Positions 18,326-26,817 of a stretch of DNA of 64,000 bases are shown one piece after another. The DNA is from Bacillus sp. REN3 (GTDB taxonomy: Bacteria; Bacillota; Bacilli; Bacillales; Cytobacillaceae): assembly GCF_017912555.1 (NCBI RefSeq), contig NZ_JAERSD010000004.1:230804-294803 (forward strand). The letters run 5' to 3'. The translations under genes were made by a program, and so were the position numbers. Within the stretch, counting starts at the first letter, position 1. Each line of letters starts with the position of its first letter. The notes below the pieces were generated by a model. That model did not search any database, was not told the origin of the DNA, and saw only the letters and a list, made by a program, of their open reading frames with translations.

Positions 18326-20200
18326 ATGCCCGATTGGTCTTATCATCCATTATTCAAGCCATGGTTGTCCCATTTGCCAGGAAATAAAGGACGTGAATTC
18401 ATCCATAGAGGAATGTCGGCGATATCCAGGCTTCCTGGCGGGATGCATTTCATTGAATTCCTTGGCCATATGGCCCCCTCTGATAGACTTACAAAACGAT
18501 TATTCTCTCTGACTTTCAGCAGCCCTGTAGGATTAAGCGGCAAGATAGACCCGCTGTTATCCGGGATAGACGCTTTTCCTCACTTGGGATTCGGCTTGAT
18601 TGAAGTAGGGCCGGTAACCACCTTGCCTTCGAGGCCTGACTTTGCAGCTAGGTATTCAGCTAACGATCACGCCATTTTGTACCCAATCACCCCCGAATCA
18701 ATCGGACTCGAGATGACAGTTAAAAAGTTGGCAAGATTTCGGAATCACCATGCCAGGACGATGATCAGACTTGGCGGAGAAGACGCAACGCTTTTATCAG
18801 CTGCAAAAGCTCTAGCTGACAGCGGAGATTTATTCGCGGTAGAAATTAGCCAAATTCATTCAAATGAACACTTGCTGGCTTTAAAAAACGAAATAGGGCC
18901 AAAACCATTGCTGGTGGCGATAAAAGCTTCTGAAACAAGATCCTGTCTTGAACGGTTACAATCGTTCGGAAAAGTCATTAGCGGCTTTGTCATTGAGGAA
19001 GACGCCCTTCCAGAAGGAAAGGCAATGAGCGTCCCTTTAAAGCAGGCAGATACGATGGTGACTGCCATACAATTGATCCGGGCACTTTCTCTTCCAGTAA
19101 TTGCGTCCGGTGGGGTAGAGGAGCCCGAAGATGCCCTTGCCTTCTTTGAAGCGGGTGCCGATCTTGTATTGCTGTCAGGCGGATATGTCGCTTCAGGGCC
19201 TGGCCTCCCGAAAAGAATCAATGAAGCATTGCTTGATCGAATGGTGGATCAGAACCGAAGGACAGAGGCGTCTATTGGAAAGGGCAAATACTTCAAGGGC
19301 TGGATTTGGTACTGGCTTTTTGGTCTATCCATCCTTATTGGAGGCGTTGCCGCTCTTGTCTTCAGCCTGACAAAAGTCATCTTGTTTTACGATGAGGACT
19401 TCTTGCAAATGTCAAGACTGGAACTTATAGCATTTAGTCCCAGCCTATATAAGTTCATGTCCCATGATCGGATGACGCTTGCCGGCACGATGGTTTCGGG
19501 TGGTTTTGTCTATATGCAGCTGGCCCGGCATGGCGTGCGCCACGGCATCCACTGGGCGAGGAAAGCCATCAATATTGCCGGCACTCTCGGATTTCTTGGT
19601 ATCTCGCTTTTCCTAGGTTATGGCTACTTCGACTGGCTTCACGGGGTATTTTGGCTTATTTTGTTTCCGCTTTTTTTATTGGGCTGGCGGTCTACAGTGG
19701 ATGCAGACCAATCACCGGAATCCGCAAACAGGAAAAACCATCCAGCATGGAAGAAGGCTAATTATGGCCAGCTGGCTTTTGTGCTATTAGGATGTGCGTT
19801 TGTCGCAGGGGGGGCAGCAATTTCGGTAATCGGAGCCACAAGCGTTTTTGTCGATACCGACCTTCAATACATTTGTATGACACCAGACCAGCTCACTCAG
19901 TTTAATGAAATGCTGATTCCGGTCATCGCCCATGACCGCGCAGGGTTTGGCAGCGCCCTTTTCAGTGTTGGTCTTTTAGTTTTGATGCTCGCTCTCTGGG
20001 GATTTCATGAAGGAGATTCATGGGTATGGAATACCTTCCTATTCGGCGGCATGCCTGCTTTTTTCACAGGAATTTACACACATTATTATATTGGTTATAC
20101 TGATTTCATCCATTTGCTCCCAGCTTACATTGCCATCATTCTTTACATAATAGGCTTATTTTTTTCCAGGGATTTTCTGAGGAAGAGAATTGAAGGCTAA
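18326..20200 (+). CDS. Dihydroorotate-dehydrogenase-like domain fused to a multi-pass membrane domain
   Basis: The 624-residue protein starts behind CAGGAGGG. Residues about 60-310 form a TIM-barrel flavoprotein domain like DHODH: FSSPVGLSGKIDP near the start, GLIEVGPVT, and the FMN phosphate site VIASGGVEEP plus GADLVLLSGG. After about residue 325 there are seven or eight membrane helices. Class 2 DHODHs carry an N-terminal membrane helix, not a C-terminal membrane domain, so this is not PyrD. Pyrimidine genes are absent nearby. A membrane flavin oxidoreductase passing electrons to quinones is a reasonable guess only. Confidence 0.75.
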   Translation: MPDWSYHPLFKPWLSHLPGNKGREFIHRGMSAISRLPGGMHFIEFLGHMAPSDRLTKRLFSLTFSSPVGLSGKIDPLLSGIDAFPHLGFGLIEVGPVTTLPSRPDFAARYSANDHAILYPITPESIGLEMTVKKLARFRNHHARTMIRLGGEDATLLSAAKALADSGDLFAVEISQIHSNEHLLALKNEIGPKPLLVAIKASETRSCLERLQSFGKVISGFVIEEDALPEGKAMSVPLKQADTMVTAIQLIRALSLPVIASGGVEEPEDALAFFEAGADLVLLSGGYVASGPGLPKRINEALLDRMVDQNRRTEASIGKGKYFKGWIWYWLFGLSILIGGVAALVFSLTKVILFYDEDFLQMSRLELIAFSPSLYKFMSHDRMTLAGTMVSGGFVYMQLARHGVRHGIHWARKAINIAGTLGFLGISLFLGYGYFDWLHGVFWLILFPLFLLGWRSTVDADQSPESANRKNHPAWKKANYGQLAFVLLGCAFVAGGAAISVIGATSVFVDTDLQYICMTPDQLTQFNEMLIPVIAHDRAGFGSALFSVGLLVLMLALWGFHEGDSWVWNTFLFGGMPAFFTGIYTHYYIGYTDFIHLLPAYIAIILYIIGLFFSRDFLRKRIEG

Positions 20201-20239
20201 TGAATCATTTTTTCTTGTTTTCCACTTGTATTCTAACCT

Positions 20240-20284
20240 AAAAACGAATATTATTGTTAATGTGTTTAAAAATCGTTCGTTTTT
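20240..20284. promoter_or_regulatory. PurR-box-like inverted pair upstream of the purine permease
   Basis: AAAAACGAATATT at 20240-20252 and, inverted, AATCGTTCGTTTTTT at 20271-20285 resemble PurBoxes (AWWWCCGAACWWT) in opposite orientation, about 19 bases apart. B. subtilis pbuO and pbuG are purine-regulated, which supports the idea. No purine riboswitch structure was recognised here. Confidence 0.45.
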
Positions 20285-20295
20285 TGGAGGAACTT

Positions 20296-21597
20296 ATGTT
20301 TAAATTAAAAGAAAACAGCACGACTGTAAAAACGGAAATGATGGCGGGCATTACAACCTTTTTCACGATGGTATATATTGTCGTCGTAAACCCCATTATC
20401 CTTGCAGACGCGGGAGTTCCATTTGAACAAGTCTTTACAGCGACAATCATCGCTTCGGTCATAGGGACACTTTGGATGGGTTTATTCGCGAATTACCCAA
20501 TTGCTATTGCTCCTGGAATGGGCCTCAATGCTTATTTTGCCTATTCAGTCGTAGGAAACCATCAAAACCTTACATATGAAACAGCTTTTGCCGCCGTGTT
20601 CATTGCCGGACTCATCTTTGTCATCCTGTCGCTGACCTCCTTCCGGGAAAAGCTGATTGAAGCGATACCTTCCAATCTTAAACATGGAATCACTGCAGGA
20701 ATCGGCCTTTTCATCGCATTCATTGGATTACGGCTGACAGGCATCATTACCGATCATCCTACAAACCTTGTTGGTTTAGGAGATTTGCATTCGCCTTCCG
20801 CCCTGCTTGCCCTTGCCGGCCTGGCGGTTACCCTTATCCTGATGATGCTGAATATCAATGGCGCTCTATTCCTTGGTATGGTCTTTACCGGTATCATCGC
20901 GTTTTTTACTGGCCAATTATCTTTCGAACAGGGTTTCATGTCAATTCCGTCCCTGCCAGAAGGCTTTATCGTCCTTAACCCATGGACAGCTCTGATGGAT
21001 GTAGTCCAGAACAGTCTGTATGCGGTCGTCTTCTCGTTCATTCTTGTCACGATTTTCGATACGACAGGAACGATGATTGGCGTCGCGCACCAGGCGGGAT
21101 TAATGAAAGGCGGTTCGATGCCGCGCGCCCGGGAAGCCTTGCTCTCCGATTCGATCGCGACTGCAGCAGGTGCCATGTTCGGGACAAGCCCAACGACTGC
21201 CTATATTGAATCTTCATCAGGCGTAGCTGCCGGCGGCCGGACTGGCCTGACTTCTGTTACAGTCGCAGTCCTTTTCATCGCTGCAGCATTCTTTGGACCC
21301 CTGGTCAGCGCCGTTTCAGGCCTATCAGCCATCACCGCTCCGGCATTGATCATCGTTGGAAGCCTGATGATGGGAAGCATAGCTGAGATTAAATGGGGAG
21401 AGCTCGACGAAGCTTTCCCGGCATTCCTGATCATTCTGAGCATGCCGCTTACATCAAGTATCGCAACAGGTATTGCGCTTGGCTTCATCTCTTATCCTTT
21501 ACTGAAAGTCGTCAGGGGAAAATGGCGCGAAGTCCCCGTACTGCTTTATATTTTCGCAGTGCTGTTCTTCTACCAGCTTGCCTTCCTCCCCCACTGA
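20296..21597 (+). CDS. NCS2 family guanine/hypoxanthine permease (PbuG/PbuO type)
   Basis: The start at ATG 20296 follows TTTGGAGG. The 433-residue permease has the AzgA-type signatures GITTFFTMVYIVVVNP, APGMGLNAYFAYSV and a TSPTTAYIESSSGVAAGGRTG block. It imports guanine or hypoxanthine with protons. PbuG and PbuO cannot be told apart by eye. Confidence 0.92.
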   Translation: MFKLKENSTTVKTEMMAGITTFFTMVYIVVVNPIILADAGVPFEQVFTATIIASVIGTLWMGLFANYPIAIAPGMGLNAYFAYSVVGNHQNLTYETAFAAVFIAGLIFVILSLTSFREKLIEAIPSNLKHGITAGIGLFIAFIGLRLTGIITDHPTNLVGLGDLHSPSALLALAGLAVTLILMMLNINGALFLGMVFTGIIAFFTGQLSFEQGFMSIPSLPEGFIVLNPWTALMDVVQNSLYAVVFSFILVTIFDTTGTMIGVAHQAGLMKGGSMPRAREALLSDSIATAAGAMFGTSPTTAYIESSSGVAAGGRTGLTSVTVAVLFIAAAFFGPLVSAVSGLSAITAPALIIVGSLMMGSIAEIKWGELDEAFPAFLIILSMPLTSSIATGIALGFISYPLLKVVRGKWREVPVLLYIFAVLFFYQLAFLPH

Positions 21598-21608
21598 CTT
21601 ATTCTTTG

Positions 21609-21636
21609 AGCCCGTCCTTGGACGGGTTCTTTTTTT
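21609..21636 (+). terminator. Terminator of the purine permease
   Basis: AGCCCGTCC / GGACGGGTT with a 2-base loop region followed by CTTTTTTT. Confidence 0.88.
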
Positions 21637-21683
21637 GTTTTCCTTTCATAAAAATAAGAAGGACAAAGGCGGGTGAGGTGACG

Positions 21684-22250
21684 ATGTTAGCGAAAATAAC
21701 AGCTGTCCTGATCGGCAGCCTTCTTTTGGGGATTGGGGTCAACGGCTTCCTGGTCCCTCACCACCTGCTCGATGGAGGAATGATCGGGCTAGGCTTGATT
21801 TTACACTATTTCCTGGGCTGGCAGACTGGAATGGCAATCATCATTCTGAGCGCCCCACTCTATTTGCTTGCCTGGTTTATAGAGAGAAAATACTTTTTCC
21901 ACAGTCTTCATGGGCTACTAGTTTCAAGCCTCTCCATCGATCTGTTCTCATCGTCCAATCAGCATATGGGAGTTGGCATCCTGCCAAGTTCTCTCCTTGG
22001 GGGAATTCTTGTCGGTTGCGGGATCGGCCTGATGCTGCGCTATGAAACCAGTACTGGAGGAACGGATTTACTCGCCCAGCTATTCAATAAATTCCTCTCA
22101 GTCAATGTCGGCATCCTGATTTTTGCCATAGACGGGCTTGTGGTTATTTCAGGATTAAAAGTGATTGGTTTTGAGAGGTTCGCTTATTCGCTGCTGACGA
22201 TTACCTGTGTTGGGCTGATGACTTCCTTGTTCGTGATCAAGCGGACGTGA
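21684..22250 (+). CDS. YitT-family membrane protein (short form)
   Basis: The start at ATG 21684 follows GGGTGAGGTG; the open frame extends far upstream into the permease gene without support. The 188-residue protein has five to six helices with the YitT_membrane motifs NGFLVPHHLLDGGMIG and YETSTGGTDLLAQ. It lacks the C-terminal DUF2179 domain found in full-length YitT proteins, so it is a membrane-only short form. Function is unknown. Confidence 0.82.
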   Translation: MLAKITAVLIGSLLLGIGVNGFLVPHHLLDGGMIGLGLILHYFLGWQTGMAIIILSAPLYLLAWFIERKYFFHSLHGLLVSSLSIDLFSSSNQHMGVGILPSSLLGGILVGCGIGLMLRYETSTGGTDLLAQLFNKFLSVNVGILIFAIDGLVVISGLKVIGFERFAYSLLTITCVGLMTSLFVIKRT

Positions 22251-22315
22251 AATCACGCAGAACCGGTAAATTTACAGTGGATTTCAAGTGTAGGCTTCCT
22301 TAACTTCCATAAGAA

Positions 22316-22342
22316 AGGAGGCTGCCCAAGGACAGCCTCCTC
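22316..22342 (-). terminator. Terminator of tcyP
   Basis: Hairpin AGGAGGCTG / CAGCCTCCT followed on the minus strand by TTCTTATGG; the T run is short. Confidence 0.65.
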
Positions 22343-22347
22343 ATCAA

Positions 22348-23736
22348 TCAGATTTCCGCTTCAATTTTCTGGTTCATATCCGTATAGACGGCAGAATCGA
22401 TTTCCTTCGTGATGCGGCTCGTCAGGATACCTGATGTCATCGATCCACTGACATTGACCGCTGTACGGCCCATATCAATCAGTGGTTCAATGGAGATCAG
22501 CAATCCGGCAAGACCGACTGGAAGATTTAGCGCTGAAAGGACAAGCAGCGCTGCAAATGTCGCTCCCCCTCCTACCCCTGCTACACCGAATGAACTTATC
22601 GCAACAATCGCGATCACGGTAGCAATGAAGGAAGGGCTTAGCGGGTCAATGCCGACCGTCGGAGCAATCATGACGGCAAGCATTGCCGGATAAATACCGG
22701 CACAGCCATTCTGGCCAATGGAAAGGCCAAACGACCCGGCAAAGTTGGCAATTCCTTCTGGAACACCTAGTGACCTTTGTGTCTGGATATTCAAAGGCAA
22801 TGCCCCCGCGCTCGTTCTGGAGGTAAATGCGAAAGCCAAAACCGGGAATGCCTTCTTGATGTATGTGACAGGATTCAGTCCGGCTGCACTCAGTAACAGC
22901 AAATGGATGAGGAACATAACAGCAAGTGCGACATAGGAAGCGAGGACAAATTTACCAAGCTTCAAGATTGCATCAATATCACTCATCGCCACAGTTTTCG
23001 TCATGATTGCCAGCACGCCGTATGGTGTCAGGCGCAAAACCAAGGTAACCACTCTCATGATGACTGCATAGAAAGCATCAACGATTTTCGCAAAAAGCTC
23101 AGCTTGTTCTGGTGACTTTCTCCTGACTCCCAAATATGCCAAACCAATGAAAGCTGCAAAAATCACGACCGAAATAGTAGAAGTTGGACGAGCTCCTGTG
23201 AAATCCAGGAATGGGTTTGCTGGAAGCAAATCAAGAATCTGCTGTGGCATTGTGCGCCCTTCGATTCCTCCATATGTCTCTTCCAGTTGTTCGGCGCGTG
23301 CCTGTTCAGCCTCCCCTTGCGTGATTTGGACGGCTTCAAGGTCGAAACCTACTGCTGTGGCAATCCCTACAGCTGCGGCTATTGCCGTTGTCCCAACAAG
23401 CAGGCCGAGAATCAACGTACTTATTTTGCCGATGTTATTCGTCAGCTTCAATTTCGTGAATGCTGTCAGGATCGATATGAATACAAGCGGCATGACAACC
23501 ATTTGCAGGAACTTCACATAGCCGCTCCCGACAAGGCTGAACCAGTCCCCACTTTTCGTGACGACTTCAGAAGCCGGCCCGTAAATGGATTGCAGGGCAA
23601 GCCCGAAGACAATTCCGACCCCCAATGCGATGAACACACGTTTCGAGAAGGATAAATGTTTCTTTTGCAAGTAAAACAGGCTGCCAATAATGACAAGCAT
23701 GATAGCAATATTCAAACTAACAAGAGCAGTCGTCAT
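22348..23736 (-). CDS. tcyP: L-cystine sodium/dicarboxylate-family symporter
   Basis: This 462-residue protein of the DAACS family has about eight helices and re-entrant loops. Signatures include FTSRTSAGALPLNIQ and FGLSIGQNGCAGIYPAML. Length and position in the yhc region match B. subtilis TcyP (YhcL), a cystine uptake system. It begins ATG behind GAAGGGGG. Upstream lies about 500 bases with a dispersed repeat, so its control region may have been altered. Confidence 0.9.
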   Translation of the reverse strand: MTTALVSLNIAIMLVIIGSLFYLQKKHLSFSKRVFIALGVGIVFGLALQSIYGPASEVVTKSGDWFSLVGSGYVKFLQMVVMPLVFISILTAFTKLKLTNNIGKISTLILGLLVGTTAIAAAVGIATAVGFDLEAVQITQGEAEQARAEQLEETYGGIEGRTMPQQILDLLPANPFLDFTGARPTSTISVVIFAAFIGLAYLGVRRKSPEQAELFAKIVDAFYAVIMRVVTLVLRLTPYGVLAIMTKTVAMSDIDAILKLGKFVLASYVALAVMFLIHLLLLSAAGLNPVTYIKKAFPVLAFAFTSRTSAGALPLNIQTQRSLGVPEGIANFAGSFGLSIGQNGCAGIYPAMLAVMIAPTVGIDPLSPSFIATVIAIVAISSFGVAGVGGGATFAALLVLSALNLPVGLAGLLISIEPLIDMGRTAVNVSGSMTSGILTSRITKEIDSAVYTDMNQKIEAEI

Positions 23737-23960
23737 CTTTTTTCCCCCTTCATTCTTTCTTGAATCAATATATTACATGTATTCCAATGTGTCAACTAGG
23801 AATTAATATTCCTCTCCTCGATAATAAATATATTTTCATCCTATTTTTGGAGACGGCAAAATGTTCCGAACCATTACATAAATTTTTTATACAAACGCTG
23901 TTTTCTAAAAGATTGTTGTTTTCAAAACCAATTTTCAGAAAAACAAATCGTTTTCGAAAA

Positions 23961-24155
23961 GATTGATTGGAACGGAAGACGCGAAGGCTCCTCGAAATTG
24001 CTACCGCAATTCCTTCGTGCGTGGGCAAACTCAAAGAAGCTAATTCAATGTCCTGCGGGAGTAACGTGTCAAAGGGAGACCCCACAGGAGCGAAGCCACG
24101 AGGAAGCCCCCTGACCGCCCGCGGAAAGCGAAGCCCCTGGAACGGCAATCAACAG
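23961..24155 (-). repeat. Dispersed GC-rich repeat, copy A
   Basis: Read on the minus strand it begins CTGTTGATTGCCGTTCCAGG, continues GGCTTCGCTTTCCGCGGGCG and ends TTCCGTTCCAATCAAT. The same order of blocks is found at 34211-34344 (copy B, inside the IS) and, diverged and longer, at 31427-31804 (copy C). The ends form GTTGATT / AATCAA(C/T) inverted termini. No protein is encoded. It lies next to the hairpin at 24176-24219. Confidence 0.75.
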
Positions 24156-24175
24156 CCACTGCCCAAAAGAAAAAA

Positions 24176-24219
24176 AGACTGTAGACAAAGCCGATTTTCT
24201 TTGGCTTTGTCTGCAGTCT
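24176..24219. repeat. Hairpin related to the IS1182-like left end
   Basis: Arms AGACTGTAGACAAAGCC and GGCTTTGTCTGCAGTCT flank a 10-base loop. The outer part of the stem matches the subterminal hairpin of the IS at 34144-34187 (AGACTGTAGACAA / TTGTCTACAGTCT), and both are followed by the same GC-rich module in the same relative order. It may also act as a terminator for the glutaredoxin-like gene, whose stop is 21 bases away. Confidence 0.7.
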
Positions 24220-24240
24220 AAGCCAATCATTTGATGGCTT

Positions 24241-24522
24241 TTAGCTTTGAATTCCCTTTACGAGTTCTTCAATTTTTTCCCTGTTCTGTTCAAACCCGAT
24301 CAGAACCTTTTTTTGCTTCAGGAACAGCAATTTTGTTTGTGTAAAAATAAATGCTGGAACTATGATCGTACCCGTCTCTGCCTTTAACTGCTTTTCCTTT
24401 TCAGGCTCTCCCTGGACATTGATCTCCTGATAAGGGGCATTGGTTCGCGAAAGAAACTCCTTCGCATCCTGGCAATCGCTTCACATCGGCCTTGTGTATA
24501 AGACAAGCGAACTCTTTGCCAT
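24241..24522 (-). CDS. Glutaredoxin-like protein with in-frame UGA at the catalytic Cys position (candidate selenoprotein)
   Basis: From ATG 24522, behind AGAGGAGG 8 bases upstream, the frame runs 93 codons to TAA at 24243-24241, with one interruption: TGA at 24483-24481, codon 14. The context is YTRPM-UGA-SDC, so the UGA stands where glutaredoxins have the first Cys of CxxC, giving a UxxC motif. The rest is intact: cis-Pro loop GTIIVPAFIF and a C-terminal helix EQNREKIEELVKG. A hairpin begins 16 bases after UGA. Either this is a selenoprotein, or a nonsense mutation happens to hit the key codon. The decayed kinase upstream in the window makes the second reading possible. Confidence 0.6.
24439..24476 (-). 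promoter_or_regulatory. SECIS-like hairpin just after the UGA codon
   Basis: In the mRNA, stem GCGAAGG / CUUUCGC (24465-24459 with 24453-24447) closes a five-base loop AGUUU, starting 22 bases after the UGA. An outer AUUG / CAAU pairing (24476-24473 with 24442-24439) could extend it. A bacterial SECIS is a hairpin at about this distance with a G early in the apical loop. The match is by geometry only and was not folded by program. Confidence 0.4.
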
Positions 24523-24603
24523 TTCTATGTCCTCCTCTGCTGGATGCTTTTATTGATATTATACCTTTACTGCCACATCGGCATCCAGTTGGATGCGTTC
24601 CCG

Positions 24604-24925
24604 TCAATCAAAACTCCCGGCTTCCGGCAAAGAAATGATGAATTTGCTTCCAACCCCATACTGGGACTCTATTTTTATTTCACCGCTGTCGCACATGCTG
24701 ATTTCTTTGACAATTGCCAATCCAAGGCCAGTCCCCCTATTGAACACAGATCAGAGTTGTCGATTGCCTCCCTGGGAATGCCCAACCCTTCATCATTGAC
24801 TTCCATAATGACTTTTCCTTCCTCCATAAACCTTTGCCCGAACTTCCCCACCTTCGGGAGAGTACAGGATTTCGTGGATCGAATTCGTCAGGGCCTGTTT
24901 AAGTTATTCCCCGTCATGGACTTAA
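24604..24925 (-). pseudogene. Decayed sensor histidine kinase, C-terminal fragment
   Basis: Three frames together give pieces of a HATPase domain in the right order: LKQALTNSIHEI (N box), GKVIMEVNDEGLGIPREAI (G1 box) and GTGLGLAIVKEI followed by GVGSKFIISLPEAGS (G2 box) ending at TGA 24606-24604. At least two frameshifts and one stop separate them. The dimerisation and sensor domains are missing. It is a remnant of a membrane or cytoplasmic kinase such as a sporulation or PAS kinase; the identity is lost. Confidence 0.75.
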
Positions 24926-24941
24926 AAAAGCTGGCCAACGA

Positions 24942-24968
24942 AAAAAACGGGAATCCCTTTCCCGTTTT
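24942..24968 (-). terminator. Terminator of the ytvI-like gene
   Basis: AACGGGAA / TTCCCGTT hairpin followed on the minus strand by TTTTTTCG. It overlaps the stop codon region of the gene. Confidence 0.8.
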
Positions 24969-25998
24969 ATATCTTGAATTTCAATTGAATGATATTGGCT
25001 TTTCTCAATGTGTCATAAATAATCACGAGGATCGGACCGACAAAGATTCCTGCGAGGCCCATCAGCTTCAGTCCAATATACATACTGACCAGGGTGGCAA
25101 GAGGGGAAATCCCCAGGCTCGTGGAATAGATCTTTGGTTCGATGACACGGCGGACAACTGTTATCACTAAAAACAGGATGATCAAGCCTATTCCGAGGAA
25201 GTTATTCCCCTGTAAAATGACTATCACTGCCCATGGAACAAGGACAGAGCCTGTTCCGAGAATCGGCAGGATATCGACAACAACGATCAACAGCGACAGC
25301 AATAAGGTGTATTTTACTCCAAGTATGCTTAACCCTGCTGCTGCCATCAGGAAGGTGACGAAGCTAAGGATAACCTGGGCTTTCAGGAATCCCAATCCCG
25401 CCTTATTAAGCTGGCTTCCTACCATGAAAACCTTTTGCCTAGTCGTTTCCTTCAGGTGTGACTCAAGCTTCAGCTTCAGCCTTGGCAATTCAAGGCTGAA
25501 CAGGAAGAGCGCAATCAAATATACAAGCAGTTCAATGAGGAATCCAGGGATTGCTGTCAGCAGATTAATCGTGCTTGCAATCAATTGCTGAAAAAACGAG
25601 TCCAATGTATTGATATTTTTTTCGATAGTATCCTCGATTTGCGCAATGACCTCTGGGGGGAAATTTTTTGAGTAAAACTCCCATTTCCTCATCAACGGCA
25701 AAATCCCTGTCCGGTAAAAATCCTTAACAAACGTAGGCGTCCTCTGGGAAAGGGAGACGGTCTGATGGGCAATGACTGAAATCAGGTTGTAACCCAAAAC
25801 AGCGATCAGCAAGACATAGCTAATGAAAACAGACACAACAGCCTGGAACCTTTTCAGTGAAAAACGATTGATGATCCTTTGAACCAAACCTTCAAGCATC
25901 ACAGCTGTTATAAAAGCAAAAATGAGCGGAAGGCTGTATGGGACAAGGAAAAGTACGACTAATAGGACAGCAGCTGTCCATCCCCATTTTTTCCACAT
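24967..25998 (-). CDS. Sporulation membrane protein YtvI-like (AI-2E/PerM family)
   Basis: This 343-residue protein has the PerM/AI-2E exporter layout: two N-terminal helices, an extracytoplasmic amphipathic stretch, then five or six helices with DILPILGTGSVLVPWA and the conserved GLAGIFVGPILVII near the C-terminus. YtvI is a SigE-type sporulation membrane protein of unknown function; other AI-2E family members export small molecules or ions. The start is ATG behind GGAGTAGC. Confidence 0.85.
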   Translation of the reverse strand: MWKKWGWTAAVLLVVLFLVPYSLPLIFAFITAVMLEGLVQRIINRFSLKRFQAVVSVFISYVLLIAVLGYNLISVIAHQTVSLSQRTPTFVKDFYRTGILPLMRKWEFYSKNFPPEVIAQIEDTIEKNINTLDSFFQQLIASTINLLTAIPGFLIELLVYLIALFLFSLELPRLKLKLESHLKETTRQKVFMVGSQLNKAGLGFLKAQVILSFVTFLMAAAGLSILGVKYTLLLSLLIVVVDILPILGTGSVLVPWAVIVILQGNNFLGIGLIILFLVITVVRRVIEPKIYSTSLGISPLATLVSMYIGLKLMGLAGIFVGPILVIIYDTLRKANIIQLKFKI

Positions 25999-26170
25999 GT
26001 ATCTCGCTACTCCTCTAATTGTATTTTCGATTTTTCATGATGTTTTATAAAAATAACTATAAACCAAATGGATTTTATTCGCTATCCATTTAGCTGATTG
26101 TTGTGCTGATGGAGGATGCCCCTGCTAAACTAAGGGTATACAGTGGATAATAAGGAATCAAGGAGGCATC

Positions 26171-26815
26171 ATGAAAAAGAACAGCACCTTTTACACCCCA
26201 GTGGACATTGCATACTTTCAGCAGCCTACTTTGGAGCTTGCAGCCTCTCTGCTTGGCTGTCTGCTTGTGAAACAAACGGAGGATGGAACTGCTGCCGGCA
26301 AAATCGTCGAAACGGAGGCATATCGCGGGCCGATGGATCAGGCAGCGCACAGCTTTAACAATCGTAGGACTAAACGGACTGAAATCATGTTTCATGATTC
26401 AGGATTGGCTTATACTTATGTGATGCATACCCATTGCCTTTTTAATGTCGTCAGCGGCGGTCCTGAAAATCCAGAAGCGGTATTGATCAGGGCTATCGAG
26501 CCTGTGGCCGGGCTGGAGCTAATGATGGAAAGGCGCGGGATCGAGGATACGCCCAACCTGACAAACGGGCCTGGCAAATTAACGAAAGCCCTTGGCATAA
26601 AGATGTCAGATTACGGGCATCCCTTAACAAGGGAACCACTTTTCATCGCAGCTGGCAGCCAGCCGGCCAGTGTTTCCATCGGAAAGAGAATCGGCATCGA
26701 TAATGCCGGTGCAGCCCGGGATTATCCATGGCGCTTCTGGATCACAGGAAACCGTTATGTATCAAGGCATCAAAAAGCTATGAAAATAATAACCACAGAA
26801 CCTTCGGAGGGGTAA
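26171..26815 (+). CDS. 3-methyladenine DNA glycosylase (AAG family)
   Basis: This 214-residue enzyme has the AAG/MPG fold motifs: ETEAYRGPMDQAAHS (catalytic Glu), MFHDSGLAYTYVMHTHCLFN, VLIRAIEP and NGPGKLTKALGI. It removes alkylated bases such as 3-methyladenine from DNA. The C-terminus overlaps nothing but the next gene starts only 2 bases after the stop, so the two are co-transcribed. Ribosome binding site CAAGGAGG. Confidence 0.92.
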   Translation: MKKNSTFYTPVDIAYFQQPTLELAASLLGCLLVKQTEDGTAAGKIVETEAYRGPMDQAAHSFNNRRTKRTEIMFHDSGLAYTYVMHTHCLFNVVSGGPENPEAVLIRAIEPVAGLELMMERRGIEDTPNLTNGPGKLTKALGIKMSDYGHPLTREPLFIAAGSQPASVSIGKRIGIDNAGAARDYPWRFWITGNRYVSRHQKAMKIITTEPSEG

Positions 26816-26817
26816 GA

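Noticed and set aside
20201..20295. Purine riboswitch before the purine permease
   Set aside because: The leader is under 100 bases and lacks the three-way junction elements; PurR-like boxes fit better.
21393..21683. N-terminal extension of the YitT-type gene
   Set aside because: It overlaps the purine permease gene in another frame; the ATG at 21684 has a good ribosome binding site and begins at the first family helix.
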